DNA from: Phymatolithon calcareum
Lineage: Eukaryota; Rhodophyta; Florideophyceae; Hapalidiales
DNA length: 64,000 bases
Assembly (NCBI GenBank): GCA_977006965.1
Contig: OZ345358.1
Span: 1,860,001-1,924,000 of the forward strand
Reading direction: 5' to 3'
Shown here: positions 1 through 8,792 of the stretch, one piece after another
How positions within the stretch are numbered: position 1 is the first letter of the stretch
Layout: each line of letters starts with the position of its first letter
Made by a program: the position numbers and the translations under genes
The notes under the pieces: generated by a model
What the model was told of the DNA's origin: nothing
What the model saw: the letters and a program-made list of their open reading frames with translations, nothing else
Database searches by the model: none

Positions 1-76
1 CCAATAAAGACCCAGACTATGGACGTTTTTCTATCTCTGATTTGTCAAAAGTGCGCAGTATTGCATTGTCCACTAT

Positions 77-559
77 CTAAGACTCATGGAAGTTGGAATC
101 TTGCCAGTTGTACGCTCGTAGAGCACTATTGATCTCCGGTGATATCCCGTTGCGCGATCCTTCATCTACACGGCGAGCATAACTCATGCGACGAGCTAGT
201 ATGTACCGCCAATGACAGCGGTACACATCAGAACTGTACCTTCCAATCGAATTCATGGAGCTCTCTCTCCAGACCACCTTCTGCGATACGTATTCCTCTG
301 CTCCATGATATGGCTCTAGTTTTTCTGGGTTGAGAAGTGTCAAGAGCAAAGCAAAGTCCTCAATTGATCCTCCCATTCCTCCATCTGCGACTGCCTTCAT
401 GATACACATTTCTATCTGTATGGCGACTGATCGTGAATGCTCTGTTTTGAAGGCCCTAAGAGCATAAATGGCTCTCTCGTGGTCTGCCAAAGTTCCTCTC
501 ATTATGAAAACACATTTCCCATCCAGACCGCAATGACTTATAGTCAAATCGTAGCTCAT
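77..559 (-). CDS. Hypothetical protein, 160 aa
   Basis: An open frame runs from an ATG at 557-559 to a TAG at 77-79. I do not recognise the product. The middle is helical-looking with many Ala, Arg and Glu residues, and the C-terminal third holds several Tyr, Arg and Trp residues (for example CHWRYILARR). There is no signal peptide, membrane segment or cysteine pattern. The frame stays open a few codons upstream of the ATG, so this could be the 3' exon of a longer gene. It sits alone on the left edge, before the first LINE debris. It could also be a chance ORF; only its length and mixed composition support it. Confidence 0.35.
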   Translation of the reverse strand: MSYDLTISHCGLDGKCVFIMRGTLADHERAIYALRAFKTEHSRSVAIQIEMCIMKAVADGGMGGSIEDFALLLTLLNPEKLEPYHGAEEYVSQKVVWRESSMNSIGRYSSDVYRCHWRYILARRMSYARRVDEGSRNGISPEINSALRAYNWQDSNFHES

Positions 560-1019
560 TAGGTACACAGATGAACCGCAAAGGACACGCAGGCCGAAAA
601 GCTCAGTTTAGGGGCCAAATTCGAATGTTTTGCTCGATGTAGAACTGCCCGTATCTTTTTTTTTCTATCCGATTTTCTGAAAACGAAAAAAAAAGGTCCA
701 GGTACTGTGCTTAATAAGACATCCACCTTGAAATAATATCCGAACGCGCAACGGCTAACTGTCTACATCATCTGAACGAATAGGCATATTTGGACACGAA
801 AATCGCGGCTTTGCTTGTAGCTTCGCGTACCCTGCGCGAACTCACTCCAAACTTGTTCAGTACGAGCGCATACACATGGCGAAGGACAGGAAATACTCTA
901 TGACGTGTTTCGATGCGCGTGGGCCTCGCAAAAGAATTATTTTACTGTGTCCCAATAAACCTCAATTGTAGCAGTACGAGAGGGTTAAATAAACTCCTAT
1001 CAAAAAAAAAGAAAAAAAG
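560..1019. other. No gene recognised; possible LINE 3' tail at the end
   Basis: No coding frame or RNA gene can be supported here. The last ~65 bases (955-1019) read as a plus-strand retrotransposon tail: a 'gttaaataaactcctatc' block followed by an interrupted A-run. This resembles the other LINE tails in the window. Confidence 0.3.
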
Positions 1020-1302
1020 CGCAAAATCGCAAAATCGCGTCGCCTACATTTCTACTACGTGTTCTTGGGGCAGATCTCCTGGATTGCGTCGACGGCGCTT
1101 TGCAGTCTTGCTTCTTCTTGCTCGGAGAGGACTGTTTAGACATGAGAATAGACACACCGCTTAGCGCTTCGTCGAGTGCGCGGTCTTCTGATCTCATGTT
1201 CTCTTGATGGGGGCATGGGAAGCGATGGAATAGCCAGTGGGTGCACAGGAGCCTGTACTCCGCTTTCGCGAGACGAAGGAAGGGTGGGAGTTCGTTCTGC
1301 AT
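1020..1302 (-). mobile_element. Possible LINE ORF2 C-terminal remnant
   Basis: The minus frame contains RLAKAEYRLLCTHWLFHRFP. This resembles the block KxRHRQLAxxWxFGRFP that ends the ORF2 proteins of the better preserved LINEs in this window. It is followed by an acidic, ALDEAL-containing helix, as in those copies. The rest has decayed. Confidence 0.35.
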
Positions 1303-1352
1303 TGGATGGGGAGGGCCTCTGCCCTCGCTACTTTGGACAGGAAAGGAAGAGG

Positions 1353-1545
1353 AAATATAGATTTTTATTTAAATGTTACAAACGCAGCTGTTGACGCTTG
1401 GGGAAACTTTCCTAGTGCCAAGGTCATCGGGTGGGGCCCTCGAGAAAATTGCATCCTATAATGCTTCCAGGTCTCACCCAGCGCACCCTGAACTAATCTA
1501 CAAGAACAAAAGGAGATGTGAGTGTCGCAAAACGGCAATGAACAG
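1353..1545 (-). mobile_element. LINE-N 3' end, minus strand
   Basis: Read on the minus strand, this ends with 'ttggcactaggaaa', then 'cccaagcgtcaacagctgcg', then 'aacatttaaataaaaatc'. The same order occurs on the plus strand at about 13390-13465, so it is a dispersed 3' UTR. No coding part is recognisable. Confidence 0.55.
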
Positions 1546-1727
1546 TTCAGAACTATAATCCCGTAGAGGACTGAGATAGGACTACTTTGAGTCCTGAGTT
1601 TTCCCGTCCGCCATTCTGGTGCACGTTTCGTGAGCTGCACAAAGGTAGGTAGCATCAGAGGAAGCCTTGCCCATATCTTCGGAAGTCTGTGGGGCTTTTA
1701 AATAAACTTGAAAGGAAAAAAAAAGTT
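1546..1727 (+). mobile_element. LINE-G 3' UTR fragment
   Basis: This matches the 3' UTR of the LINE at 22363-25127, including 'cccgtagaggactgagatag', 'cacaaaggtaggtagca' and the end 'cttttaaataaacttgaaag' followed by an A-run. It is a severely 5'-truncated insertion with no coding sequence left. Confidence 0.75.
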
Positions 1728-2099
1728 CAGAACTAAGGAAGAGTTTATATCCTTTGGTGCGCTCAACATTGTAGAACATCACGGAAGGTCCACGTGCTGT
1801 TCAAGAATGTCGTCACGCACCGGTTAGTCTTAGTGATCCGTTATGACCGCTGGTTTCCCAAACGGGGACCGGGCATAGCGCGACGCCTGCACCGGCCACT
1901 TCACTCCGTGCGCTCCCGAAGGAGCACTGAGCCTACCAAAACTTGTTGATATTACTTCCGACTGCCTTCTGAAACAATGTTGTGCTCGGGTGCTGTGCCA
2001 TTTATACCATTCCGAATCTGGTCATCGGCGCTGGAGTATGAAGCGGCGCTCATCCAATCTCCGAATTTACTGTCTTGTTATGAGAAACAGGAGGCAGAG

Positions 2100-2510
2100 T
2101 TTTCTTGGAACTGTTTAGTTGTTTATTTGAAAGCCCGCATTAACACTCCTAAAACTGATAGACCAAGACAAAATAGAACGGCGACGCTGAGATTCCTACG
2201 AACAGGACAAGTGGACTCTAAGCTTTTCCCTCCACCTTCTCTGGAGGAGGGTTTTTGCAGCTAGGGCTACGACGATAGCATCGAGCCCGGGTTTTGCGGG
2301 CTTTAACAGAGTAACGGAGCTACCAAGGTAGTAGTATCTGAAACGCATCTCCCTTACAGTCTTATGAGTGTTTCTGAGGGCGTTTAATAAATTCAAAATT
2401 CAAAAAAAAACTCCTAAGACTGTACGGGAGCAACTTTTCGTAACTTGTTCATTCTGGTATATCGCCTGGTCCCTAAAACAGGGACTTGTCATTCTCTATA
2501 TTGTCAAACA
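2100..2510 (-). mobile_element. LINE-R 3' UTR, minus strand, split by a LINE-A tail
   Basis: The minus strand carries the LINE-R 3' UTR seen on the plus strand at 3070-3250 and 16610-16800: 'gacaatatgg' relatives, 'gggaccaggcgatata', 'acagtcttaggagtgtta', then 'tttcaaataaacaac'. It is interrupted at 2158-2409 by a plus-strand LINE-A tail flanked by a near-perfect 13-bp duplication. Confidence 0.7.
2158..2409 (+). mobile_element. LINE-A 3' UTR insertion with 13-bp TSD
   Basis: It starts 'atagaccaagacaaaataga' and ends 'taaattcaaaattc' plus an A-run, matching the 3' UTR at 18487-18734. It is flanked by ACTCCTAAAACTG (2145-2157) and ACTCCTAAGACTG (2410-2422), a 13-bp duplication with one mismatch. 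Only 3' UTR was copied. Confidence 0.8.
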
Positions 2511-2944
2511 GGCGGCAGTGTGCGAGACGGAGCCACTTGAGACCTGCTGTTTCCTGTCTTCTCGACATTGATTATTCCAGAGCTCGAATTTGCGACAGGG
2601 AGAGAGGGAGAACAAAGAAACAATTTCTCGATGCGGTCGATCAGACGGAGGCAGGTGTTGCACAGATGCATCTTGGTTTCTTGCTGTTGAGATGCGTGAG
2701 CTCGCGAGTTGGAAGGTGCTATGATCCTGAGATCGGGATCTTTCGATATATTTGATTTGGGTAAGTGCTGTTCGCCGCTGGACTGGCTCTCATGGCGGTT
2801 ACTGCGGGCTACGAGCAGGGTATGACAATATCCAGGACACTCTTGAAACGGATGGTCGTGTGGCCGAACGGTGCTGACGTCAAACCGTACATTACACGTG
2901 GTTCATTGTATTCCTTCGCTCTTCGAGGCGTAGGACATTCATCT
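2511..2944. other. No gene recognised
   Basis: This is unique-looking sequence between two LINE-R pieces. Short open frames exist on the plus strand, but none has recognisable composition or motifs. Confidence 0.5.
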
Positions 2945-3250
2945 TCGTCCCTGCTTCGACTCTTTGATAAACGTTCTTCTGCGTTCCTTGAAATTTTATT
3001 GTTTTTTAAACTTCCTTGCTGCCTTATAGTTCTTCCATAAGATATTTTTATGTTAAGAACAGAAAAGGGATTAGACTCCATACAACTCTACAGCGCCACC
3101 ATAATTGACAATATGGAGAACGACGAGTCCCTGTATTAGGGACCAGGCGATATACTAGAATGAACAAGTTACGAAAAGCTGCTCCCGTACAGTCTTAGGA
3201 GTGTTAATGAGGGCTTTCAAATAAACAACTAAACAGTTGCAAAAAAATAA
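2945..3250 (+). mobile_element. LINE-R 3' end
   Basis: About 300 bp matches 16500-16800, starting near 'tttgataaacgttcttctgc' and ending 'ctaaacagttgc' plus an A-run. The same UTR follows LINE ORF2 C-terminal coding remnants at 10965-11340 and 50190-50560, which identifies it as a LINE 3' end. Confidence 0.7.
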
Positions 3251-3880
3251 GATATTTATGCGCTTATCCCGTTGATGGTCGTTTCGTTCCGACCAAGCGC
3301 CTGTAAGCTCATGGACCACATTCCCAACATTCTCAACGGCGATCTAATCGAAAAGGTAGCCCTGTTGCTCCTAGTTTTAAATAAATCCTTACATATTTCA
3401 AAATACTTGCTCCACTGAGTCAACCAGGCTCCTCAAATTCATAGAGCGAGCGCCAGATGATGCCCTCCATATATGCGGCTGTGAATTAACTCCATCTGAA
3501 GGAAAGCTCTGTGCATCTCCATCATTGACGTAATTTGCTGTTGGAAACTATTAAATTCGTAACGGAAATGATGGAGTGCAATTTTAGCTCGGAGCCAGTT
3601 TCGAAAATCATGAATCTGCAGTTGAAGCCTGCGAATGCGACGCGACAGTGCAAGAGCCTAGCTTGCAGATTATTTGCACCCCTCGATCCGCGATCGACCT
3701 GACATTAGACAGGGTGCTGCATTACGCCCTGTCCCTCCAAATTCCAAAAATCTCGGAACCTTCTGGTTAGACTTCCTCCGCAGCACTATTTAATCGCCGT
3801 CTCCCAACAATCCTCGGTCAAGCACCCCAGTCGTAAGTTGCCAAGCTTCATATAAACATCTGCAAAACTCATTCGTCGCG
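3251..3880. other. No gene recognised
   Basis: No open frame over 60 codons is convincing. One 'gttttaaataaatcc' string at about 3375 resembles a LINE tail but lacks other support. Confidence 0.45.
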
Positions 3881-5300
3881 CCACCCTGCTCAGTGCCAGC
3901 TCGCTTCTCTGCTTTGGAAGCGCCCCACCGCAATAAGCTCCAATCCCCGTCGCCCTTCGCTTAGGACATACTCACATCCGGAGGGCATCAGCGTCACGTT
4001 CTCTAACATCCGCGGACCACACCGGCACTGTGCTCCTATGCGATGAATCTTTTGTTCTGTTGCCCTCGCGGCCGCGGCATCCCGGCCATGACGGTGATGC
4101 GACGTCCTCACGATGTTCCCGGGTATCTACGCACAAACAGTGACCTTGGGAGCACCTGCGCCGCAAATCCCACGGCACAAGCTCGTGGATGTAAGTTTCC
4201 CCTAACTTGGTCGATGCCGCGCTTGGACGGATCTTGCCTAAGGAATCTGGGGAACATATGCTGTTGCCTAGATTTGTTAGCCCAGACCCGTGCTAGCGCG
4301 GCGTGCTCCAATTTAGGGGAAACTCATTCCGATGAACCCACCGTAATTCGGCGCTGGGCGTTCCATGGCTTGTGGCGATGGCACGTCCTCACTCTGATCC
4401 AGTGCAGCTTCGCACTAATGGCCACTTTTCGTTGACAAGTTGTGTACCCAACGTAACCGTTGGTGCGAAGCTACCCAGGACCAGAGCGAGGACGTGCCAT
4501 TGCCGTCATCGGCGGGGGGGGGGGGAAATTGTAGGTTTTTATTTTAGAAGCCCTCAACGCCGGTATTCACCAACACCAGAGCAGCTTCCCGTTCATACTG
4601 CCATCTCATTACCCAATCAGATCACATTACACTATCATTTCTTCTAACATATGGATTTCCAATGCTAAAAGTTTGTCAATCGCCGTTTTCGTCCCTTTTT
4701 CCCAAGATTCTTCTGCTCTTGGACTTGTCAAATTTCGTTGTAGAGTTTTCAGATTCTCTTCTGCGACCTCGTTGAAATGTTCAACGTACGACTCTGCTCT
4801 TCGTGGTGGGAAGCGGCCAAAGAACCACTTAACTGCTAGGAGTCGGTGTTTCCTGGATCGAATTTGGAGTACAGGGCTTACTTTCTCCTTAGTGTCCACG
4901 GTAATTTTTCTCTCTTTTTCTTCTTCCTTTTCAATCCATTCCTGTCGTCGGCGGTGGCTCTCGTGTTTGTGGGTCACCAGCCCTCGTACGGCTCGCTCGG
5001 TACTGCCCGTCATCGGCGGGATATCGCCGGTACGAGGGTGTCAGAACAAAAAGTTTCGTCGCATTGGAGCGCAGAGCCCGTGCGATTGGAGGAAGTGAGA
5101 TCAAGTGACGCTGATGGTCTACGTACGCGGAGGGCGCGGCGGAAGCAAAGAAGCGAGGCGGTCGTGAGTGGAGCGGACCACTGATGAGCATTGCAGATGA
5201 TTACATGGACTTTTGATGAAGTTGCGAAAAGGTAACACCAGCTTTTTGTCTCAAGTTCTCCGAAGCAGCAAGTAATCATCTGCAAAAAGGTCATTCGCCA
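3855..5300. repeat. Palindrome-rich region (nested inverted repeats)
   Basis: Sequence at about 3890-4085 is a diverged inverted copy of about 5020-5185; both carry 'cagaacaaaa', 'tcgcat.ggagc.cag' and 'gtgacgctgatg' on opposite strands. Between them lie two shorter hairpins: GTTTCCCCTAA (4195-4205) with TTAGGGGAAAC (4313-4323), and GGCACGTCCTC (4380-4390) with GAGGACGTGCC (4488-4498). A further perfect 12-bp pair is GCAGATGATTAC (5193-5204) and GTAATCATCTGC (5272-5283). A LINE-L fragment was later inserted at 4517-5006. No protein is encoded. It may be a foldback-type transposon, but I could not define its ends. Confidence 0.55.
4517..5006 (-). mobile_element. LINE-L 3' fragment with 14-bp TSD
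   Basis: The minus frame encodes the last ~127 residues of a LINE ORF2, with IRSRKHRLLAVKWFFGRFPP and the end LEEMIV, close to the C-terminus of the complete LINE-L ORF2 ending at 48058. Its 3' UTR ends 'aaaataaaaacctacaattt' followed by about a dozen C residues instead of an A-run. Exact 14-bp repeats CCGTCATCGGCGGG flank it (4503-4516 and 5007-5020), so it is a 5'-truncated target-primed insertion. Part of the C-run overlaps the TSD, so the left boundary is uncertain by a few bases. Confidence 0.85.
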
Positions 5301-5937
5301 GTGGATGACGGCAGACGACGGCGCCACGGCTATGGAGGACGATAGACATGACGAAGATTTCGGATTTTAATAGTACGGAGTGATGCAGCGTGCTGATGCG
5401 GCGGCAGGTCGCTGTCAAGTACCCAATGTATTGTCGAGAACAAGTCGAGGGGTTCAGATCATCTGTACCCCTCGACTGGCGCAAGCACTTCCACTTTCGT
5501 GTTGTGGCGGTAAAATTCAGTGCGGGCTTACGATTCCTAAAACTGGCTCCTCTCTAAGAATCCCTTCAATCTATACCATCACACATTTATTCAATGTGAA
5601 GGAAAGCGCTGTCAGTGATTGAGATTGACAGCGCTTCCTTCTGGATTGATTACCTGCGTAGCGACATCAATTTATGCATTTTCCTGTGCCTTCTTTCTGA
5701 AGATGAGCTGCTGGTCGAATCACGCCAGTGGGACAAACACCGTCGTTGACAAGCCAATCGATCCTCGACGCCGATTCGAGCAGCTTGAGATAGCATTTCC
5801 TGGTGTTCGTTTTCTCACTATTGTCCAAACAGACTATAACGTGTCTAACATTCTTATTTTTTCACGCCATCGTCGTACTATGGTCTTCCCCTTGGCCGAC
5901 TAACGTTCGGGGAAGCTGTACTGCCAAAGATCAACAA
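5301..5937. other. No gene recognised; one strong hairpin
   Basis: The only clear structure is an inverted repeat at 5599-5640: AAGGAAAGCGCTGTCA against TGACAGCGCTTCCTT, with an ~11-base loop and one bulge. The surrounding frames (5619-5903 and others) have no recognisable motif. Confidence 0.45.
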
Positions 5938-6065
5938 ATCGGTTCCGTCCGCCATACTGGTGGACGTTTCATGAGCTGCACAAAGGTAGGTAGCATGAGA
6001 GGAAGCCTTGCCCATATCTTCGGGAGTCTGTGGGGCTTTTAAATAAACTTGAAAGGAAAAAAAAA
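5938..6065 (+). mobile_element. LINE-G 3' UTR fragment
   Basis: This has the same terminal 125 bp as 1600-1727 and 25000-25127, ending 'cttttaaataaacttgaaag' and an A-run. It abuts a LINE-I fragment directly. Confidence 0.75.
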
Positions 6066-6545
6066 GTTACCGTAATTGACGACAAGACAAGAGAACTCCC
6101 TGCAATACTCAAATTTCCACAAATGAAACACAGGCAACTGGCGGTTCAGTACGCCTTTGGAAGATTTCCCCAAGTGTCTACCACACTGATGGCAGATAGA
6201 TTCGGAAACAAAGTCAGACAGTACATGGAGACCCTGGATCGCAACTTGTCAGCCTATGAACTCAAGGAAGACGACAGAGCGGCAACTGAGAAGGCATTAG
6301 ATGACCTTTTGCTCTTCAGCAAAAGCATCATCGAGAGTATGCAGCATGAAGAAGACCTGTACTGAAAGAAGAAGCGACACCTCGAAACTGCTACGAAGAG
6401 CAATCAAAACAACCGAACACATGCTAGAGTCTCAGATATAATGCCAAACATAAGAGTAGAGCCGCCCTAGCGAGGGCAGCACCTGAGGAAGCCCTGCCCG
6501 TATATTCGTATGACTGCGGGACTTTAAACAAATTGCAAAAAAAAA
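6066..6545 (+). mobile_element. LINE-I ORF2 C-terminus and 3' UTR
   Basis: About 100 codons encode DKTRELPAILKFPQMKHRQL, then the FGRFPQVSTT block and the terminal helix ending EEDLY. The stop is near 6365. The 3' UTR runs to 'gggactttaaacaaattgc' plus an A-run. It is nearly identical to the end of the interrupted LINE at 39935-40484. It lacks the RT domain and is dead on arrival. Confidence 0.8.
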
Positions 6546-6751
6546 CTCTCTATGACGCAACGATCGTGACGTGTTTGCTACTGACCATCTTGTCGTTCCA
6601 GCAGAATATAAATCAACGTATGCATAAATTGTGGAGTGCCTAATTTCCGCAAATCGTTCTTCAGCGCTCGTCCTAGCTGTGAAAGGCATACTCTTTGTTT
6701 TAGTAATGGACTCTCTCTGATGCAGTTATCGTGATATAATGTCAGGCAGAA

Positions 6752-6949
6752 CCTAGTGCGCCGTGAAGTTCTATTGTGTAGGAGGTATACTTAGTAAATC
6801 TGCGGACTATTATTTTTATCGTGCCTCTTGTCGTTCTACTTATTGGATTTACGACTGACGCCCTGGTAACACTGTGCTCTGCACAGGAGCTGTGCCGCTG
6901 GGTTTTTTGTTCTCAACTGTGTTTGCAATTTTTCGGACCTGATCGGCCT
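6752..6949 (+). repeat. Duplicated block downstream of the Lys-rich gene
   Basis: This matches two separated pieces at about 42652-42695 and 48162-48310, sharing 'tgtaggaggt', 'gcggactattatttttat' and 'ctctgcacaggagctgtgcc'. In the second copy a complete LINE-L was inserted within it. It is the 3' flank of the minus-strand gene ending at 6950, so that flank, and perhaps once the gene, has been duplicated. Confidence 0.6.
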
Positions 6950-7765
6950 CTAATATGCGTAGGGCACGTACATATAGCTGTTCACCGTCTTGGTGACGCA
7001 TCTATGATCCCCGTAAGGGACAATCTTAGACGAAACCTTGCGGAGAATGCAGATGCTTCCCGTCTTTTTGTACCCCACGCAGATCCACCGGCGAGAGCAG
7101 TAGCGATACTTGCAGTAGTCCGAATTATTGTTTGTGTAGTAATAGCACTTGCCCTCTCCAGGTGGATCCATTCTGCAATAGCAGGTCGTGGGGACTCGTT
7201 TCCCGTTCACTTGGACCGTCTTCTTGAACTTATTCTTGGGCTTCTTCTTATCTTTCTTTGCCTTTCTCGAATTCTCTCCCTTATGCGGCTTCTTCGGCGT
7301 CCTGGCTTTCTTTGTCTTTTTCTGAATCTTTGCCTTCTTTGCATTTTTAGACTTCTTTAACTTCTTTGTAATCTTTTCCTTTTTAGTCTTATTACTCTTC
7401 TTCGACTTCTTCGCTTTCTTCAACTTTTTGGACTTACTCGGTTTCTTGACTTTCTTCGTCGTCTCCCTCTTTTTTGCCTTTTTGGAATTCGTCGACTCCG
7501 GATGATTCCTTTTCTTATATTTCTTAGCTCCGTAGTTATTCTTCGCCACTTCTTTCACAGAGGCTTCAAGGCTGTCATTTTCTGAGAAGATCTCTGACCC
7601 CAGCTCTCTGTGATCTAAAGCTGAGTGACCACGAATAGAGAGGGGTAGAGCTCTTTTCTCCACATTTCGTTTGTCATTGTCATCACTGAACACCCAGGCG
7701 TTTGCAAGACAAACGTTGGCCAAAATTATAGCTGCGAGAAGCACAACAACTCTTGTGGTACCCAT
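6950..7765 (-). CDS. Secreted Lys-rich protein with C-terminal 8-Cys domain, 271 aa
   Basis: The ATG at 7763-7765 is chosen because it begins a clean signal peptide: MGTTR, then a ~15-residue hydrophobic run and the candidate cleavage site LANA/W. Residues 25-90 are mixed and include a dibasic EKR. About 95-190 is almost pure KK-rich low complexity (SKKLKKAKKSKKSNK type). The last ~80 residues form a cysteine domain with eight Cys spaced C-x-C-x9-C-x10-C-x4-C-x5-C-x9-C-x16-C and the conserved blocks CILRKVSSKIV and YMYVPY. The neighbour at 8793, transcribed divergently, has the same architecture and the same cysteine spacing. The protein is probably extracellular and strongly cationic. Its function is unknown: polyanion binding in the cell wall or antimicrobial action are guesses. 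Confidence 0.8.
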   Translation of the reverse strand: MGTTRVVVLLAAIILANVCLANAWVFSDDNDKRNVEKRALPLSIRGHSALDHRELGSEIFSENDSLEASVKEVAKNNYGAKKYKKRNHPESTNSKKAKKRETTKKVKKPSKSKKLKKAKKSKKSNKTKKEKITKKLKKSKNAKKAKIQKKTKKARTPKKPHKGENSRKAKKDKKKPKNKFKKTVQVNGKRVPTTCYCRMDPPGEGKCYYYTNNNSDYCKYRYCSRRWICVGYKKTGSICILRKVSSKIVPYGDHRCVTKTVNSYMYVPYAY

Positions 7766-8792
7766 ATTGCTGAACACCGAAATCAAGTTCTGTCTGTCTT
7801 TCTGTCAGTGGTTTCTCGCATTAGAAGCAAAGCGCATTGCTTCTTATACCGTTTTCGACTCCACCGGATTCAATCACTGTCTTTAATCGCGGACATCATC
7901 CTAGACAAACACGATATGTTGGCGCTCTAGTCGTGCGACACTCGAGGCTCTATCGCCGAGGAAATTCAAAAAAGCTAGAAAATATTGTGGAGGGCCGAAG
8001 AGCCATTTCATCGATAGCGTCTCAAAATGTGCTGAAAAGCAGGCGCCACTCAACACGTTATGAAAACACTGCATAGCACAATTATTGAACTGTATGCAAG
8101 CCATGGAACCTGGCTTTTTCGATTACGTGTCGATTGGTCTTGCTGCTGCTGTAACATCGTGGCGCGTACCGCCGCAAGGCTGACGGACACCTGACGTGCT
8201 TCCTATTTAACTCCACTAAGTATTCAGTATGATGGATCACGGAATGCGACTGTTTACGTTGCGAGTTTCAGCAATTGCCAAGACGGGCATTAGATATTGC
8301 CGTGTTCCGACAGCATTGAGTCCTCATGGCTCGTCATAAGTGTTGCCCATGCATCTGCAGATGCGTTGGAAACACTAAAACAAAAATTCGACTATCTATC
8401 AAGTCAGTTCAGCTTTCTTCGCCACCTGCGCGTCTTGGCTGGTCGTTCGCCGCACCGGGCTGCCCATTCACGCAACAGCTTGGCTCCTTTAGCTGGTAAT
8501 TTTGCATGCTTCTTATCCACGAAATTCAAGGCAGGACTAACTCGTTACTGTTCCTCGTGCGTTGACTCCTCCCGACGCTCCACGCAGAAATGTCCATCGT
8601 ACGCCACGACACAGCTTGCGACGTCTTGAGCTTCCCCCGTAGGTGACTAGCAGAAAAAAAGCTGTATAAATTGCGCTCTGTCTTGATCGGAGCAGTAATA
8701 TTTGGCAGCAACCCCCACGCCGCGCCCGACCAAATCACCAGCGCAAGGGAGGGAAAAGAAAAACTCGCGCAACTTCCTCAACACGCTCCATC
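7766..8792. promoter_or_regulatory. Divergent intergenic region between two basic-repeat genes
   Basis: About 1 kb separates the two start codons, and both promoters must lie here. TATA-like boxes are TATAAG on the minus strand (7843-7848, about 80 bp before the minus ATG) and TATAAATT on the plus strand (8665-8672, about 120 bp before the plus ATG). I see no other element and no convincing ORF. Confidence 0.4.
8665..8672 (+). promoter_or_regulatory. TATA-like box
   Basis: TATAAATT lies 120 bp upstream of the ATG at 8793, in an otherwise mixed-composition stretch. It is the best core-promoter candidate for the Arg/Lys/Gly-repeat gene, but it has not been tested. Confidence 0.4.

Noticed and set aside
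6821-7360. Plus-strand 179-codon hydrophobic frame
   Set aside because: It is antisense to the Lys-rich gene; complements of Lys codons give Leu/Phe, creating false membrane-like text.
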